A stretch of DNA of 64,000 bases from the NCBI GenBank assembly GCA_900104855.1, contig FNSS01000001.1:7945001-8009000 (forward strand), written 5' to 3'. This stretch comes from Rhizobiales bacterium GAS188. GTDB lineage: Bacteria; Pseudomonadota; Alphaproteobacteria; Rhizobiales; Beijerinckiaceae. A program made the position numbers and the translations under genes. The notes under the pieces were generated by a model that did no database searches, was not told the origin of the DNA, and worked only from the letters and a program-made list of their open reading frames with translations. This document shows, piece by piece, positions 42,726-50,820 of this stretch. The first letter of the stretch is position 1, and each line of letters begins with the position of its first letter.

Positions 42726-44306
42726 TCAGCCGGCCAGCATCTTGGCGAGCATGAAGCCTGAGCCCGCGCCGACGCCTGCGCCGGGCCAGGTGGAGGCGCC
42801 GACCATGTAGAGGCCGGGCACCGGGGTCTTGTAGCGGGACCAGCCGAAGACCGGGCGGAACAGGAAATTCTGGTCGAGATGATGGCTGCCGGAGAGGCTG
42901 TCGCCGCCGATCAGGTTGGGGTTCTCGCGCTCGAGATCGCGCGGCGAGAAAACCGCGCTGCCCAGGATCTTGGCCTTGAGATCTGGCGCATAGCGCTCGA
43001 TCAGCTCGATCACCCGCTCCGCATAGGGCGCTTTCGCTTCGTCCCAATCGGTCGCCGCAATGCCGCCGGCAGCATCGCCCTTGATGATTGCGGGCAACAC
43101 TCTGACCTGCACCCACAGCACGTGCCGGCCGGCTGGGGCACGCGAGGGATCGATGGCGGTGGGCTGACCGACGACCAGGACCGGCTCACGCGGCAGGAGG
43201 CCGGACATGGCTTGAGCATAGGCAGCGCCCATGGCCTCGAAGCTCGGGGCGAGATGCACATAGGCAAAGCGCTTGAGCTCCTCGCCTGCCGCCCAGTCCG
43301 GAAGGCCCGAAAGCGCCAGATGGATCATCATCGTGCCGGGTCCGGCGCGGAAGCCGGAGAGTTTTGCTTCGAAGGCCGCACGAGCCTGATTGTCGCTCGC
43401 CTTGGGGAGAAGATCGCCGAAGACGAGCTTGGGATGCGCATTGGCGATCACGGCCCGGCGTGCCGCAAGCACCTCGCCGCCGGCGAGGCGCGCTCCGGTG
43501 GCGCGATCGCCCGACATCTCGATGCGCTCGACCGCACGCCCGAGATGCAACTCGCCGCCCAGCGCCTTGAGATAGCTCGTGAGCGCCTTGACCATGGTGT
43601 CGGCGCCGCCCTGCCCCAGCACCATGCCAAAACTCTGATTGGCCATCGATTCGAGGTAGGGAAAGAGCGCGCCGCCGGCGATGTCGGGGGCGAAGTCGAG
43701 ATGCATGCCCCAAGCCGACATCATGAGCCTGAGCTTCTCGCTCTCGAAATGCCGATCGAGGAATTCGCGCGGCGAGGAGACCAGCAGGCGGGTGAGCTCC
43801 GCGAGCCCGGCGGCACCCTTGGCGCGCCAAGTCGTCCACAGGCTTTTCGCCATCGCCCAGGACGGCATCGGCGAGGCGAGCAGCGCGAAGATATGGGGCG
43901 CATCGCTCGCGAACTTGCCGACCATATCGCGCCAAGCCGCGGCATCCGCCGGCGAGAGCGCGGCGATGCGCCGCGAGGTCACCGCCATATCCTTGCTGAC
44001 CCCGAGCCAGCTGCCATCCGGAAAGGCGCTCGCGAAACAATCCTCGGCGCCGACGATGCCAAGGCCATGCGCGAACAGCTTGTCCTTATGGGCCGCGAAG
44101 AATGGCGAGCCGGCAAAGAGGCTGAGATTCATCGCGAACAGGTCGTGCCGGTACCCCGGCAACGTCACCTCGCGCGTCTTGACGGCTCCGCCCGCCTCAG
44201 CCGCGCGTTCGACCACCGCGACCTTCCAGCCTTTGCTCGCGAGATGAACCGCCGCCGCGAGGCCGTTATGCCCCGCCCCGATCACGATCGCGTCATAGCT
44301 TTGCAT
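42726..44306 (-). CDS. Phytoene desaturase/PYROXD2-like FAD oxidoreductase (first)
   Basis: A 526-residue flavoprotein. The dinucleotide motif AIVIGAGHNGLAAAVHLASK is at the N-terminus, followed by ERAAEAGGAVKTRE; the C-terminus has GLYMVGASTWPGAGVGAGSG for FAD. This pattern is shared by CrtI phytoene desaturases and the PYROXD2 group; no carotenoid genes are here, so PYROXD2-like is the better label. The substrate is unknown. ATG 44306 is used; the frame is open upstream without similarity. It is divergent from a dipeptide-type binding-protein gene across 226 bp. Confidence 0.85.
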   Translation of the reverse strand: MQSYDAIVIGAGHNGLAAAVHLASKGWKVAVVERAAEAGGAVKTREVTLPGYRHDLFAMNLSLFAGSPFFAAHKDKLFAHGLGIVGAEDCFASAFPDGSWLGVSKDMAVTSRRIAALSPADAAAWRDMVGKFASDAPHIFALLASPMPSWAMAKSLWTTWRAKGAAGLAELTRLLVSSPREFLDRHFESEKLRLMMSAWGMHLDFAPDIAGGALFPYLESMANQSFGMVLGQGGADTMVKALTSYLKALGGELHLGRAVERIEMSGDRATGARLAGGEVLAARRAVIANAHPKLVFGDLLPKASDNQARAAFEAKLSGFRAGPGTMMIHLALSGLPDWAAGEELKRFAYVHLAPSFEAMGAAYAQAMSGLLPREPVLVVGQPTAIDPSRAPAGRHVLWVQVRVLPAIIKGDAAGGIAATDWDEAKAPYAERVIELIERYAPDLKAKILGSAVFSPRDLERENPNLIGGDSLSGSHHLDQNFLFRPVFGWSRYKTPVPGLYMVGASTWPGAGVGAGSGFMLAKMLAG

Positions 44307-44532
44307 GCACAAAGGTCTCGGCGTCGGCGCATCGAAACTGACTGCGTCCGGAGATGATCTTGCCCATAGTTTGGTCTTGGCGGGCGCCGGCACTTGCTTT
44401 AATCTTAAAATAGTTGGCGGGCAATGATAGCTGCACACGACCCGGATCGTGGCCGATGCTGCGACCAAGCCACGACCGATAAGTGGCCCGCATCAGGACC
44501 CATCTGATGAGCTCCCGGGGAGGAGAACACCC

Positions 44533-46071
44533 ATGTTCATGCCGACACGACGCCAATCGCTTGCGCTCGGCGCGAGCGGCCTCATCGCCGGGCTCATCGG
44601 CCCGCGCAGCTCTGCCGACGCCGCCGTCGGTGACACGCTCACCATCGCCTACAACGTCAACCTGCCGGCCTTCGACCCGACGGTCGGGCCCTCGGCGGTC
44701 AACCCGACCATTCAGGCGATCTATCGCTCGGTGTTCGACCAATATGTCGGCCAGCAGCCCAATCTCGCCTTCGCGCCCGGCCTGCTCACCGCCTGGGGCT
44801 GGAACGACGACAAGAGCAAGGTGTGGATGGATGTGCGCGAAGGCGTGACCTGGCATGACGGGTCGCCCTTCACGCCCGAGGACATCGTCTGGTCGCTGCA
44901 GCGCGCCGGCGATCCGAAGACCGGCAACCCGATCCAGTTCACCTGGTCGACGATCGGCAACTTCAAGGTGGACGGCAAGCGCGTCACCGCCGACGTGAAA
45001 TCCTTCGACCCGACGCTCTTCGAATGGATGGCGTTCCTCACCGGCTTCGTGCTGCCCAAGGCCTATTACGAGAAGGTGGGCGCCGAGGGCTTCGAGAAGA
45101 AGCCGATCGGCACCGGCCCGTATATGGTCGACGAATATCAGGGCAACGCCTTCCTGCGCCTCAAGGCCAATCCGAAATATTGGGGCGGCAAGCCGGCCTT
45201 CGAGACGGTGGTGTTCAAGTTCGTCACCGATGCCACGAGCCGGGTCGCCGAGATCGAGAGCGGCTCCTCCGACCTCACCCTCGAGATTCCTTTCGAGGAG
45301 TATGACCGGCTCAAAGCCAAGAAGGGTCTTGCCGGGGCCGCAACCCCGATTTCCGACATCGGCATGATCTTCATCAACTCGGACGCGAAGATGCTGGACA
45401 AGAATGTCCGCCTCGCCGCCCATCATGCGATCGACAAGCAGGCGATCGTCAAGCAGCTGCTGCGCGGCTATGGCGTGCCGATCGACACGCTGGAAGCGCC
45501 CGAATATGCGGCCTTCGACGCCTCGATCAAGGTCGGCTACGACCCCGAGAAGGCGGCGAAGCTGTTGGCTGCGGCGGGCTATTCGCCGCAGAAGCCGCTC
45601 AAGACCACGATCCAGACGACGCGCGGCTTCAAGCCGAAGGATTACGAGATGATCCAGGCGATCGTCGGCATGTGGCGCAAGATCGGCATCGAGGCCGAGA
45701 TCGAGGTCTACGAGATCGCCAAGCATTTCGAGCTGCGCACCAGCCACAAGCTCGCACCGCTCGCTTTCTACAATTGGGGCAATGCGATCGCCGATCCGAC
45801 CACCTCGACTGGCTTTGCCATGTTCGGGCCCTCGCCGCATTCGAGCTGGAAGAGCGCCGATGTCGATGCGATGATCGGCCCGCTCTGGGGCGAGAAGGAC
45901 GAGGCGAAGCGCATCGCCGGCTGGAAGGCGGTGAGCAAATACATCGCCGAGCAGGGCGACGTGATCCCCTTGCTGCAATATGTCCAGCCGGTCGTCTACA
46001 AGGCGGAGCTCAAGGTGACCCCCAATGTTTCGGGCGCCATGCAGCCGACCCTTGTGTCCAAGACGAGCTAG
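44533..46071 (+). CDS. Peptide/nickel-type ABC transporter substrate-binding protein (SBP family 5)
   Basis: A 512-residue exported receptor. RRQSLALGASGLIAGLIG at the start has a twin-arginine-like RR pair and a hydrophobic core, with cleavage near SADAA. The body shows the family 5 pattern: PAFDPTVGPSAVNPTIQAIY, VREGVTWHDGSPFTPEDIVW near residue 115 and PIGTGPYMVDEYQG near 192. It captures a peptide or other solute in the periplasm. GGGGAGGAG precedes the ATG. A 160-bp gap with a palindromic repeat separates it from the permeases. Confidence 0.92.
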   Translation: MFMPTRRQSLALGASGLIAGLIGPRSSADAAVGDTLTIAYNVNLPAFDPTVGPSAVNPTIQAIYRSVFDQYVGQQPNLAFAPGLLTAWGWNDDKSKVWMDVREGVTWHDGSPFTPEDIVWSLQRAGDPKTGNPIQFTWSTIGNFKVDGKRVTADVKSFDPTLFEWMAFLTGFVLPKAYYEKVGAEGFEKKPIGTGPYMVDEYQGNAFLRLKANPKYWGGKPAFETVVFKFVTDATSRVAEIESGSSDLTLEIPFEEYDRLKAKKGLAGAATPISDIGMIFINSDAKMLDKNVRLAAHHAIDKQAIVKQLLRGYGVPIDTLEAPEYAAFDASIKVGYDPEKAAKLLAAAGYSPQKPLKTTIQTTRGFKPKDYEMIQAIVGMWRKIGIEAEIEVYEIAKHFELRTSHKLAPLAFYNWGNAIADPTTSTGFAMFGPSPHSSWKSADVDAMIGPLWGEKDEAKRIAGWKAVSKYIAEQGDVIPLLQYVQPVVYKAELKVTPNVSGAMQPTLVSKTS

Positions 46072-46090
46072 TTGCGAGAATGCGCGCCAA

Positions 46091-46137
46091 GCATCATCCC
46101 GAAAAGCGGTCTTCCGCTCTTCGGAAGAAAATGATGC
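46091..46137. repeat. Rhizobiales-type dispersed palindrome GCATCAT...ATGATGC
   Basis: GCATCAT (46091-46097) and ATGATGC (46131-46137) enclose CCGAAAAGCGG (46099-46109) and CCGCTCTTCGG (46114-46124). I recognise this GCATCAT-CCGAAAAG-type palindrome as widely dispersed in Rhizobiales genomes. It lies between the binding-protein and permease genes of one operon and could tune their relative expression. Confidence 0.75.
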
Positions 46138-46230
46138 GATATCGAAGACTACGGGCAACGATGCGTGTGATGATCCACACATCTCTGCACAACGGCGGCT
46201 GTTTGTGAGCCGGATTCAGCGCACGACTTG

Positions 46231-47238
46231 ATGATCGCGTCCGGCCTTTTGAGACGTCTCGGCATGGCGGCTGCGACGCTGTTCGGCGTCGCGGTGGTCG
46301 TCTTCGTCCTGTTGCGCGTGGCGCCCGGCGATCCCATCGCCATGATGATCTCGCCCGGTGCCGGCGCCCAGGATATTGCGGATTTGCGCGCCCGCTACGG
46401 GCTCGACCTGCCGCTGCTGAGTCAATTCGGCATCTGGCTGAAGGGCATATTGCGCGGCGATTTCGGCGCCTCGATCTCGCTGCATCGCGACGTGCTCAGC
46501 CTCCTGGCCGAGCGGCTGCCGGCGACGCTCGAGCTCGCGGTCGTCGCTTGCCTGGTCGCGGTCGCCGTCGGCGGCGGCACGGCGATCGCCGGCACCTTGA
46601 TGCGCCGGCGCCTCGGCGAATCCATGCTCGACGGCGTCATCGGCCTGATGCTGGCGGTGCCGGATTTCATCTGGGCCCTGGCTTTCGTGCTGATCCTCGG
46701 CGTGCTCTGGCCGGTGCTGCCGCTGTCCGGACGCATGGATCCGAGCGTCGCAGTGCCTTTCGCCACCCATTTCTATCTCATCGAAAGCCTCGCCACCTTC
46801 CGCTTCGCGATCGCCGGCGACATCATCGCCCATATGGTGATGCCGACCTTGGCGCTCGCCCTGCCGCTCGCCGCCGTGATCTCGCGCATATTGAAGGCCG
46901 CGCTGAGCGAAGCCATGGTGCAAGACTATGTGCTCATCGCCAAGGTCAAGGGCCTGCCGGAATATTGGCTCGTCGCCGGCGAGGCGCTGCGCAACGTGGT
47001 CGGCCCGACGCTCGCGCTCACCGGCGTGCAGTTCACCTTCCTGATCGGCGGCACCGTGATCATCGAGCGGATCTTCGCCTATCCGGGCATCGGCAATATG
47101 GGGATCGATGCGGTGATCAATCGCGACCTGCCGCTGATCCAGGGCCTGGTGCTGGTGTTCGGCGCGCTGTTCATCCTCGTCAACCTCGCCGTCGATCTCG
47201 GTGTCGCGGCCCTCAATCCGCGCCTGCGTCATGGCTGA
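46231..47238 (+). CDS. ABC transporter permease, DppB type
   Basis: A 335-residue inner-membrane permease with about six helices. VAPGDPIAMMISPGAG near residue 29 and the EAA loop with MVQDYVLIAKVKGLPEYW near 228 match DppB/OppB. GVQFTFLIGGTVIIERIFAYPGIG follows near 268, typical of the family. ATG 46231 follows a TTG, so either could start. The end overlaps the second permease by eight bases. Confidence 0.92.
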   Translation: MIASGLLRRLGMAAATLFGVAVVVFVLLRVAPGDPIAMMISPGAGAQDIADLRARYGLDLPLLSQFGIWLKGILRGDFGASISLHRDVLSLLAERLPATLELAVVACLVAVAVGGGTAIAGTLMRRRLGESMLDGVIGLMLAVPDFIWALAFVLILGVLWPVLPLSGRMDPSVAVPFATHFYLIESLATFRFAIAGDIIAHMVMPTLALALPLAAVISRILKAALSEAMVQDYVLIAKVKGLPEYWLVAGEALRNVVGPTLALTGVQFTFLIGGTVIIERIFAYPGIGNMGIDAVINRDLPLIQGLVLVFGALFILVNLAVDLGVAALNPRLRHG

Positions 47239-48130
47239 GGCGGCCCTTCACCACGAGCCCGCCGCGGCGCCTGCACGCCGGGGCCGCGGGCGATTGCGCG
47301 CCCTGCTGCAGCAACCCAAGGTGCTCTTCGGCGGCGGCTTCATCCTGCTGCTCATCCTCATCGCCTTCATGGCACCCTTGATCGCACCTCATGATCCGCT
47401 GGAGCAGGATCTGATGTCCGGCACCTTGCCGCCGCAGGGCTTTGCGGGCGCAGCTTCCGGCTATCTCTTCGGCACGGACGATCTCGGCCGCGACGTCCTG
47501 TCCCGCCTGATCTTCGGCACAAGGATCGCGCTCACCGTCGCCTTCGTGGCGGCGACGCTGGCCGCCGTGCTCGGGACGCTGCTCGGCTTGCTCGCCGGCT
47601 ATTTCGGTAAGGTCACCGACATCGTCGTGTCGCGCCTGATCGAGATCTGGATGGCCTTCCCGCCGGTGCTGCTGTCGATCCTCGTGGTCGCCATCATGGG
47701 GTCCGGCGTGGGTTCGGTGATCGCCGCCATCGCCATCATCGACTGGACGCGCTTTGCCCGCGTGGTGCGCGCCGAGACCATGGCGCAGGCGCAGGCCGAC
47801 TACGTCACCGCGGCCCGCACGCTCGGCTTTGGGCGCCTGACCATCCTGTTCCGCGAAATCCTGCCGAATATCGCACCGCTGCTCATCGGCCTCGTGACGC
47901 TGGAAATGGGGATCGCGGTGATCGTCGAAGCCATTTTGTCCTTCGTCGGCCTGTCGGTGTCCTCCGACACGCCCACTTGGGGAGGCATGATCGCGCAAGG
48001 ACGCCAGATCATCTACCAGGCCTGGTGGGTGTTTGCATTTCCGCTGATCGCACTGTTCGCGACCGTGCTCGCCTTCAACCAGCTCGGCGACGGCTTGCGC
48101 CGGGCGCTCGATCCGGTGATGCAGCGGTGA
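47231..48130 (+). CDS. ABC transporter permease, DppC type
   Basis: A 299-residue partner permease with a basic, proline-rich cytoplasmic N-terminus, then APLIAPHDPLEQDL near residue 49, FGTDDLGRDVLSRLIFGTR near 79 and the EAA loop AQADYVTAARTLGFGRL near 183. FVGLSVSSDTPTWGGMIAQG near the end is diagnostic of DppC/OppC. It overlaps the DppB-type gene and ends in a GTGA overlap with the first ATPase gene. Confidence 0.93.
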   Translation: MAEAALHHEPAAAPARRGRGRLRALLQQPKVLFGGGFILLLILIAFMAPLIAPHDPLEQDLMSGTLPPQGFAGAASGYLFGTDDLGRDVLSRLIFGTRIALTVAFVAATLAAVLGTLLGLLAGYFGKVTDIVVSRLIEIWMAFPPVLLSILVVAIMGSGVGSVIAAIAIIDWTRFARVVRAETMAQAQADYVTAARTLGFGRLTILFREILPNIAPLLIGLVTLEMGIAVIVEAILSFVGLSVSSDTPTWGGMIAQGRQIIYQAWWVFAFPLIALFATVLAFNQLGDGLRRALDPVMQR

Positions 48131-49011
48131 GCGCGCCGCTCCTCTCGATCTCGCATCTGAGCGCCATGTCGGGGCGCAATGGCAGCATGCCGATCTTGCG
48201 CGATGTCTCGCTCGAGATCGCGCCCGGCGAGGTGCATGGCCTCGTGGGAGAGAGCGGCGCCGGCAAATCGACGATCGCCAAGGCGGTGCTCGGCATCCTG
48301 CCGCACGGCATCCGCGTCACCAAGGGCGCGATCGCGCTCGCGGGCCGCGACCTTCTCAGCCTCGATGCGCGCGCCAGGCGCGAGCTGCTCGGCGCCGAGG
48401 TGGCGCTGATCCCGCAAGATCCGCTGACCGCGCTCAACCCCGGGCGCCGCATCGAGGCGCAACTCACCGACGGGCTCATCTTGTGGCGCGGCCTGTCCTT
48501 CAAGGATGCGAGGCAGCGCATGCTGCATCTCATCGAAGAGGTGCAGATGCGCGAGCCCGAGCGGGTGATGCGCTCCTACCCGCATGAGCTGTCGGGCGGC
48601 ATGCGCCAGCGCGTGCTGATCGCGGCCGCCTTCGCGCTCGAGCCGAAACTGGTGATCGCCGACGAGCCGACCACCGCCCTCGACGTGACCGTGCAGAAGC
48701 AGATCTTGCGCCTGATCAGGGCGATGCAGGAGCGCCACGGCACGGGCGTGGTCTTCGTCACTCATGATCTCGGCGTGGTGGCACAGATCTGCGACCGCGC
48801 GACCCTGCTCTATATGGGAAAGGTGATGGAGCAGGGAGACGTCGCGACCTTGCTCGAGGCGCCGCGCCATCCCTATACGCGGGCGCTGATGGCGGCCTGC
48901 CCGCGCTATGACCGTCCGGGACAGGGCCTCGAGCCGGTCCCCGACGCGGTGTTCGCCACTTGCCGCAGCGAGATCGCCGCCTTCGACCGAGTGGAGGCTG
49001 GCCATGGCTGA
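48127..49011 (+). CDS. ABC transporter ATP-binding protein, DppD type
   Basis: A 294-residue ATPase: Walker A GESGAGKSTIAKAVLG near residue 39, Q-loop IPQDPLTALNPG, signature ELSGGMRQRVLIAAAF and Walker B LVIADEPTTALDVT. The C-terminus (HPYTRALMAACPRYDRPGQG) is that of the oligopeptide family. Typical DppD proteins extend to about 330 residues with cysteines of an iron-sulfur-like motif; this one ends early. GTG start coupled to the permease stop; overlaps the next ATPase by eight bases. Confidence 0.92.
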   Translation: MSAPLLSISHLSAMSGRNGSMPILRDVSLEIAPGEVHGLVGESGAGKSTIAKAVLGILPHGIRVTKGAIALAGRDLLSLDARARRELLGAEVALIPQDPLTALNPGRRIEAQLTDGLILWRGLSFKDARQRMLHLIEEVQMREPERVMRSYPHELSGGMRQRVLIAAAFALEPKLVIADEPTTALDVTVQKQILRLIRAMQERHGTGVVFVTHDLGVVAQICDRATLLYMGKVMEQGDVATLLEAPRHPYTRALMAACPRYDRPGQGLEPVPDAVFATCRSEIAAFDRVEAGHG

Positions 49012-49819
49012 GCCCTTGCTCGAGGCGCGTGGCGTCGTCGTCGCCTATGCGGGCCAGCGCAGCCTCATCGGGCGCCGCCGGCCGGCGAAGCCCGTGCTGC
49101 ACGGCGTCGATGTCAGCGTCGGCCGCGGCGAGACGATCGGCATCGTCGGCGAATCGGGTTCCGGCAAGACGACGCTCGGCCGGGCGTTGCTCGGGCTCGT
49201 CCATCCCAACGAAGGCAGCGTCCGTTTCGACGGACAGGAGATCGCCGGCCTCGACGAATCAGCGATGCGGCCGCTGCGCCGCCGCATGCAGATGATCTTC
49301 CAGGATCCGATGTCCTCGCTCAATCCGCGTCGCCTGATCCGCAACATCCTGGTCGCTCCGCTCATGCTGCACGGGGCCGGCGACCATGCCGCCGCGGAGC
49401 GGCGCGTGCACATGGTCGTCGAGCGGGTCGGCCTGCCGCCGACAGTGCTCGATCGCTACCCGCATGAATTATCGGGCGGGCAGCGCCAACGCGTCGGCAT
49501 CGCGCGCGCCGTCGTGCTGGCGCCCGATTTCGTGCTCGCCGACGAGATCGTCTCGGGGCTCGACGTGTCGACGCAGGCCCAGGTGCTGCAGCTGCTGCGC
49601 GAGCTCAAGCGCGACATGAACCTGTCGATGGCCTTCATCAGCCATGATCTGTCGGTGGTGCGCGCCGTCTGCGACCGGGTCTATGTGCTGTGCGAGGGCC
49701 GTGTAGTCGAGGAAGGACGCTGCGAAAGCGTGTTCGATGCGCCGCGCGACGCCTATACGCGCGCCCTGATCGACGCCATCCCGCTGCCGGTGATCGACCC
49801 GCAATGGCTGGTCCGGTAA
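49004..49819 (+). CDS. ABC transporter ATP-binding protein, DppF type
   Basis: A 271-residue ATPase with Walker A GESGSGKTTLGRALLG near residue 48, FQDPMSSLNPR as the Q-loop segment typical of OppF/DppF, signature ELSGGQRQRVGIARA and Walker B FVLADEIVSGLDVS, in which the usual DEPVSALD reads DEIVSGLD. It completes a full five-gene dipeptide-type importer with the upstream binding protein and permeases. No gene follows on this strand within 680 bp. Confidence 0.92.
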   Translation: MAEPLLEARGVVVAYAGQRSLIGRRRPAKPVLHGVDVSVGRGETIGIVGESGSGKTTLGRALLGLVHPNEGSVRFDGQEIAGLDESAMRPLRRRMQMIFQDPMSSLNPRRLIRNILVAPLMLHGAGDHAAAERRVHMVVERVGLPPTVLDRYPHELSGGQRQRVGIARAVVLAPDFVLADEIVSGLDVSTQAQVLQLLRELKRDMNLSMAFISHDLSVVRAVCDRVYVLCEGRVVEEGRCESVFDAPRDAYTRALIDAIPLPVIDPQWLVR

Positions 49820-49885
49820 GGGCAGCGGCATCCCAGGCACCACCCTTCGCCTTCCCCAGGTCTACGCGCTTATGCCGCTACGCGC

Positions 49886-50221
49886 TTATACCGCGCGGGG
49901 CTTGCCCTGGCAGCGTGTGACCACGGCGCGAAAGGCGTCTTTTTTGCTGGCGCTGGCCTCGAGCTCGCGTTCGACGAGGTCGTGCAACTCCTCATTCGTA
50001 ATGCCGCTATGAATGCAGGCCGGCCGAGCCATTTCCATGAGTCGACTCACCCGCTGAGCTGCGCCGGCTGTGGCATCGAACACCCAGATCGCGGTGATCA
50101 GGGCAGCGGCGAAGCTCGCAAACCAGCGAAGCCCTTCAAACCTGATTTTGCGCCGCAAAATCCAGGTCTCGGGTGAATTGGTCTTGGGTGAATTGGTCTC
50201 TGGTGAATCGTCGATTTGCAT
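49886..50221 (-). CDS. Small single-pass membrane protein (111 aa)
   Basis: From ATG 50221 (AGGA eight bases upstream) the protein has a polar N-terminus with a short PETNSPKTNSPET repeat, one hydrophobic helix (WFASFAAALITAIWVFDATAG, residues about 31-51) and a C-terminal part with ITNEELHDLVERELEASASK, likely a helical soluble domain. No family is recognised. A longer frame to 50392 reads into AT-rich DNA and is not used. It lies alone, in the AT-richer patch between the transporter and the second PYROXD2-like gene. Confidence 0.6.
   Translation of the reverse strand: MQIDDSPETNSPKTNSPETWILRRKIRFEGLRWFASFAAALITAIWVFDATAGAAQRVSRLMEMARPACIHSGITNEELHDLVERELEASASKKDAFRAVVTRCQGKPRAV
50170..50214 (-). 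repeat. 15-bp tandem repeat inside the 111-aa gene
   Basis: GGGTGAATTGGTCTT and GGGTGAATTGGTCTC are followed by TGGTGAATC, three units in a row on the plus strand. They encode the NSPET/NSPKT repeats. This is the second 15-bp coding repeat in the window after the one in hyuB. Confidence 0.7.
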
Positions 50222-50498
50222 GGCGCGGTCCTGGATGTCGAGCCATAACGGGCAGGGATAGCCCGCGCGAATATCCAAATCGTTCCAACAACAACTACAA
50301 TTTTCAAGATTACCCCCATACTGAATTGACAATAAGCCAACAAATAATCTCTGAATGGCGCGCATTGCTGCCGGTGGCGCAGGCATGGCCATTTACCAAG
50401 ATGGCATTGTTGAAGTATTATGTTCACGGATTTAGGGGTTGGACTTGCATTCGGGTTTGGGAATTTCGCGAAAGCGATTGGCGGTTTAGGTTAACATA

Positions 50499-50735
50499 AT
50501 GACTGGGTCTCATGGTTCTTTCGAGCCGTTCGACGAAACCTATGACGAGCAAGAGGCCAAGCATCGCTTCGAGTCGGCGCTACGCGCCGCGCGGAAAGCG
50601 ACCCATCCGCCAGCCGAGGGGATGGTTCCGAAGCGGGAAAAGAAACACGCCGTCAGCGAGGGCGGCTCGCCCCAGCGCAAAGGGGGCGAGGCTGAGATGC
50701 CTCATGGCCATCGGGGCTTGAAGCGCCCAGCATGA
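50499..50735 (+). CDS. Small charged protein of unknown function (78 aa)
   Basis: The product is very hydrophilic: an acidic start (FEPFDETYDEQEAKHRFESA), then a basic, proline-containing C-terminus rich in lysine, arginine and glycine. The YDEQEAKHRFE segment resembles small helical proteins of alphaproteobacteria of unknown role, but I cannot name a family. There is no clear ribosome site before ATG 50499. The 277 bp before it (50222-50498) are AT-rich and hold nothing I can support. Confidence 0.4.
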   Translation: MTGSHGSFEPFDETYDEQEAKHRFESALRAARKATHPPAEGMVPKREKKHAVSEGGSPQRKGGEAEMPHGHRGLKRPA

Positions 50736-50820
50736 CACGTTTGCTCCTGACCTGACCGTCGGGAAAGGCAGGTCTGTTCCTCGACAAGCGCCCATCAGCG
50801 CCGATGTCTGTACATCCCCC

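Noticed and set aside
44293-46182. A 629-residue open frame on the minus strand
   Set aside because: It is antisense to the family 5 binding-protein gene, which has a signal peptide, ribosome site and family motifs.
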